A stretch of DNA of 64,000 bases from positions 1,674,001 to 1,738,000 of the forward strand of contig QPFY01000002.1 in the NCBI GenBank assembly GCA_003665825.1, read 5' to 3'. Position 1 is the first letter of the stretch; each line of letters opens with the position of its first letter. The stretch comes from Microbotryum silenes-acaulis. Lineage: Eukaryota; Basidiomycota; Microbotryomycetes; Microbotryales; Microbotryaceae. The position numbers and the translations under genes were made by a program. This document shows positions 61,146 through 64,000 of this stretch, in pieces. The notes under the pieces are model-generated. The model saw nothing but the letters and a program-made list of their open reading frames with translations. It searched no databases and had not been told where the DNA came from.

Positions 61146-62157
61146 TGGAATAATCGTGGGATAACATTGCGAGTCAGCGGTTTAGACGGGGTGCAGAGTC
61201 TACGTTCATGATGATGGCAAATCCTTCGGAGCGCAACGAAGCCCTGTACATTCTGATCGGCATGGCAATTGACTGCCGCCGAGGCTCAGGAGCGCCGATC
61301 GGAGCAGCCGGGGCCGTGAACTTTAAAAATTAGGAGTCTCAATGACGTCGCGGGAAAAGTAAAACTACGAAAGGGATTGATCTCGAGTAGTCTCAAAGTT
61401 GGAACTCATTGGTACTTTGATCATCAAAGACACTCTTAAAGACCGGGGTCAAAGCTATCACGTGAAGCATTGAGCATTCCGAGGACGGTTGAGCGCAGGG
61501 GCCTCGGGCCTGGCATGAGGCGATCGGAGGGAGCCTTTGCTCGGCAACAGTCATCGATCGCCACCCAAACGCCAGTACCGCTTGGGGCTGAAAAGGACAT
61601 CGAAATCTCATCAAAACAAGATTACCCGCGCCGTCGCAGCAGATGACTCGTACCTCACCAGATGCTAGTGCCTACGGTGTAGATGAAAAAGATGAAAATC
61701 GACTGCGCGAAACGGATGCCACAAGCCCACAAGTACTCTAGTTACAGCTTTATTCGCCCGTATGGTCAAGATGAACGAAACGGATAATCGGCCAGGTGTT
61801 GGAAAATCAGCAATGAAACGGCTTTCCTGGCAGAGCCGGATCATTTGACAGACCGAATGCTGCGCGCTGAGCGCTCGGCTGCGACCTCTCAACGATGGGG
61901 CCGGGCGACGCGCGACGCGCAAGATGCCGGCCATCGTCGTTTTCTCACCATTCACTGCACCTTTTTGACATACCATTCAGCAAGCTCAAACATCGGCCGA
62001 CGAACACGAAGAAGAACATCGAGATGAAGAGCAGCAGCCGGAACAGGGCCTTGATCTTCCGGCTCAAGTACCTGCTTTTCGTGCATGGCGAAATCGGCGG
62101 TTTTGGATTCGGCCTGCTGCGATCGTGCGAGCCAACGGTCGGTGGCTCTCGATCTCC
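61146..62157 (+). repeat. Left arm of 1,012-bp inverted repeat
   Basis: Reverse-complementary to 62371-63382 without any insertion or deletion: position x pairs with 124528-x throughout. I noticed only three base differences: near 61453, in GACCGGGGTC versus GACCCCGATC; near 62059; and near 62110. Identity therefore exceeds 99%. The arm contains mirrored short open frames but no recognised family. Confidence 0.97.
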
Positions 62158-62370
62158 CCTCATAGCCTCGATAGTCCGACCTGACTGACCTCCTCATAAA
62201 CCGATCCGCAACACACTCGTGTACAGCGATGTGGTCCAATGCACATTATGTGGTCTTGCATCGTCGCATTCTTGATCGTGGTATCTATTGATACCATGGT
62301 TTTTGTTTTGCTGGATGGCTCACGCGTCACCTTCGCCGCTGGTCTGCTGGTCGAGGTCGTTGGAAGCGCC
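62158..62370. other. 213-bp spacer at the centre of the inverted repeat
   Basis: Unique sequence separating the two arms. It contains a small ATCGTGGTATC/GATACCATGGTT inversion near 62274-62303. It has no start codon linked to a recognised gene. The spacer means that a single-stranded transcript or strand would form a hairpin with a 213-nt loop. Confidence 0.9.
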
Positions 62371-63382
62371 GGAGATCGAGAGCCACCGACCGTTGGCTCG
62401 CACGATCGCAGCAGGCTGAATCCAAAACCGCCGATTTCGCCATGCACGAAAAGCAGGTACTTGAGCCGAAAGATCAAGGCCCTGTTCCGGCTGCTGCTCT
62501 TCATCTCGATGTTCTTCTTCGTGTTCGTCGGCCGATGTTTGAGCTTGCTGAATGGTATGTCAAAAAGGTGCAGTGAATGGTGAGAAAACGACGATGGCCG
62601 GCATCTTGCGCGTCGCGCGTCGCCCGGCCCCATCGTTGAGAGGTCGCAGCCGAGCGCTCAGCGCGCAGCATTCGGTCTGTCAAATGATCCGGCTCTGCCA
62701 GGAAAGCCGTTTCATTGCTGATTTTCCAACACCTGGCCGATTATCCGTTTCGTTCATCTTGACCATACGGGCGAATAAAGCTGTAACTAGAGTACTTGTG
62801 GGCTTGTGGCATCCGTTTCGCGCAGTCGATTTTCATCTTTTTCATCTACACCGTAGGCACTAGCATCTGGTGAGGTACGAGTCATCTGCTGCGACGGCGC
62901 GGGTAATCTTGTTTTGATGAGATTTCGATGTCCTTTTCAGCCCCAAGCGGTACTGGCGTTTGGGTGGCGATCGATGACTGTTGCCGAGCAAAGGCTCCCT
63001 CCGATCGCCTCATGCCAGGCCCGAGGCCCCTGCGCTCAACCGTCCTCGGAATGCTCAATGCTTCACGTGATAGCTTTGACCCCGATCTTTAAGAGTGTCT
63101 TTGATGATCAAAGTACCAATGAGTTCCAACTTTGAGACTACTCGAGATCAATCCCTTTCGTAGTTTTACTTTTCCCGCGACGTCATTGAGACTCCTAATT
63201 TTTAAAGTTCACGGCCCCGGCTGCTCCGATCGGCGCTCCTGAGCCTCGGCGGCAGTCAATTGCCATGCCGATCAGAATGTACAGGGCTTCGTTGCGCTCC
63301 GAAGGATTTGCCATCATCATGAACGTAGACTCTGCACCCCGTCTAAACCGCTGACTCGCAATGTTATCCCACGATTATTCCA
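62371..63382 (-). repeat. Right arm of 1,012-bp inverted repeat
   Basis: Reverse complement of 61146-62157. Outside 63382 the similarity falls abruptly but not to zero: about ten of the next eighteen bases (GGGT-x-AG-x-TGG on the reverse strand) still match the left flank. Confidence 0.97.
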
Positions 63383-64000
63383 GCTTACCCGCTGACTGAT
63401 CCGACATCCTCAACGATTCGGAGCTGCAAGCCGGGCTTGCCTTCCATTGAGCGCGATCGCAGGGCGCTCTTTTTCGGTTCCGAGCCTTCAGCAACTACCC
63501 AATCAGTTCTGTTTCCTGAACTACGTGTACCCGAAACTGGCGCTTTCACTGAGGACGAGTTGCGACACCTGAGGAGTGAGGCGGAGTTTTCTCCACACCT
63601 GTCCGCGTCTATGTCAACCGAAGATACACTCACCAGGCTCCCGTTGCTTTTCTTTCACGTTTATATCTTTCACGTTTATAGAGCGTGAAATTCGGCTTGA
63701 CGGTAGTGAGGATACTGAGGTCGAGAATACGGCCAATACGAGAGCGATGTTCATGCTGAATGACACCCAGATCATTGGGGTGCCTGCGCTGCTCCCTCCC
63801 TCGAGCGGTGGATCGGGCCATCCCCGAGCCTGCCATCGAGCCCCAGCTGCTAGGATTGCAGAGCAATGAGAACTCTCTGTATGATCCCTCTCCTATGTGT
63901 TTGTGTGTCGACAGTTCGATCCGGGTTAGCTGGATTAGCTCAGCAAATCACCAGCGTCGGGCGAGGTCATCGTCGGACGATCTAATGAATTGAGGTGACT
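63383..64000. other. Right window edge, no gene recognised
   Basis: A frame at 63437-63688 (plus, TTG start) encodes a plausible-looking segment (LFPELRVPETGAFTEDELRHLRSEAEFSPHL) with acidic composition, possibly an exon of a gene or element continuing right, but nothing identifies it. A short direct repeat TTTCACGTTTATA occurs twice at 63654-63680. Confidence 0.3.

Noticed and set aside
1..64000. CRISPR arrays, bacterial operons, rRNA or tRNA genes
   Set aside because: No regularly spaced repeats, no ribosome-binding pattern and no tRNA-like T-loop plus acceptor pairing noticed; gene structure is eukaryotic throughout.

Overview
The window is nuclear DNA of a fungus, most likely a basidiomycete yeast or smut relative of the Pucciniomycotina (Microbotryomycetes-like). 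The evidence is GC-rich sequence, long Ser/Ala/Gln-rich regulatory proteins, and genes densely split by short GT-AG introns of roughly 60-110 nt. The gene set is eukaryotic: Rpd3L subunit Rxt3, tafazzin, Hsp104, tRNA endonuclease Sen34, TRAPPC11, Mrn1/Nrd1, cytosolic AsnRS, mitochondrial uL23m and a fungal annexin. Genus-level placement is inference. All exon coordinates come from hand-checked splice sites whose reading phases close exactly; no transcript data were used.

Layout. 1-444 holds the first exon of a hAT-type transposase relative on the minus strand that runs off the left edge, followed by a poly-T/GATC-rich retroposon-like repeat (750-906). 1889-8843 holds three minus-strand genes: RXT3, TAZ1 and an unrecognised RRM protein. 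A long gene-poor stretch leads to a forkhead factor (11574-15371, plus). A four-pass membrane protein (15826-16884, minus) faces an apparently intact hAT transposase gene (17254-19937, plus). Downstream of that gene are a microsatellite foldback and a 137-bp hairpin. Then come a short phospholipase D (21112-24411), a small putative mitochondrial protein, an 11-exon flavin monooxygenase (25675-28492), HSP104 (28954-32154, minus) diverging from SEN34 (32786-34059), a mitochondrial carrier (35215-36913), a Ser-rich unknown protein (37808-39979), TRAPPC11 (40212-45081, minus), MRN1 (45833-48269, minus), AsnRS (50209-52679, minus) diverging from uL23m (53136-54137), and a 1500-residue annexin (54609-60229).

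The right end is dominated by a 1,012-bp, at least 99% identical inverted repeat (61146-62157 and 62371-63382) around a 213-bp spacer. It is the most striking structure in the window.

The genes do not form a pathway cluster; this is mostly ordinary housekeeping chromosome with mobile-element insertions. The unusual features are structural. Two genes (PLD and TRAPPC11) have an intron inside the ATG start codon (A|TG). There are coding exons of 6, 8, 10, 10 and 19 nt, four introns begin with GTTCGT, one HSP104 intron is GC-AG, and several introns are multiples of three without stops.
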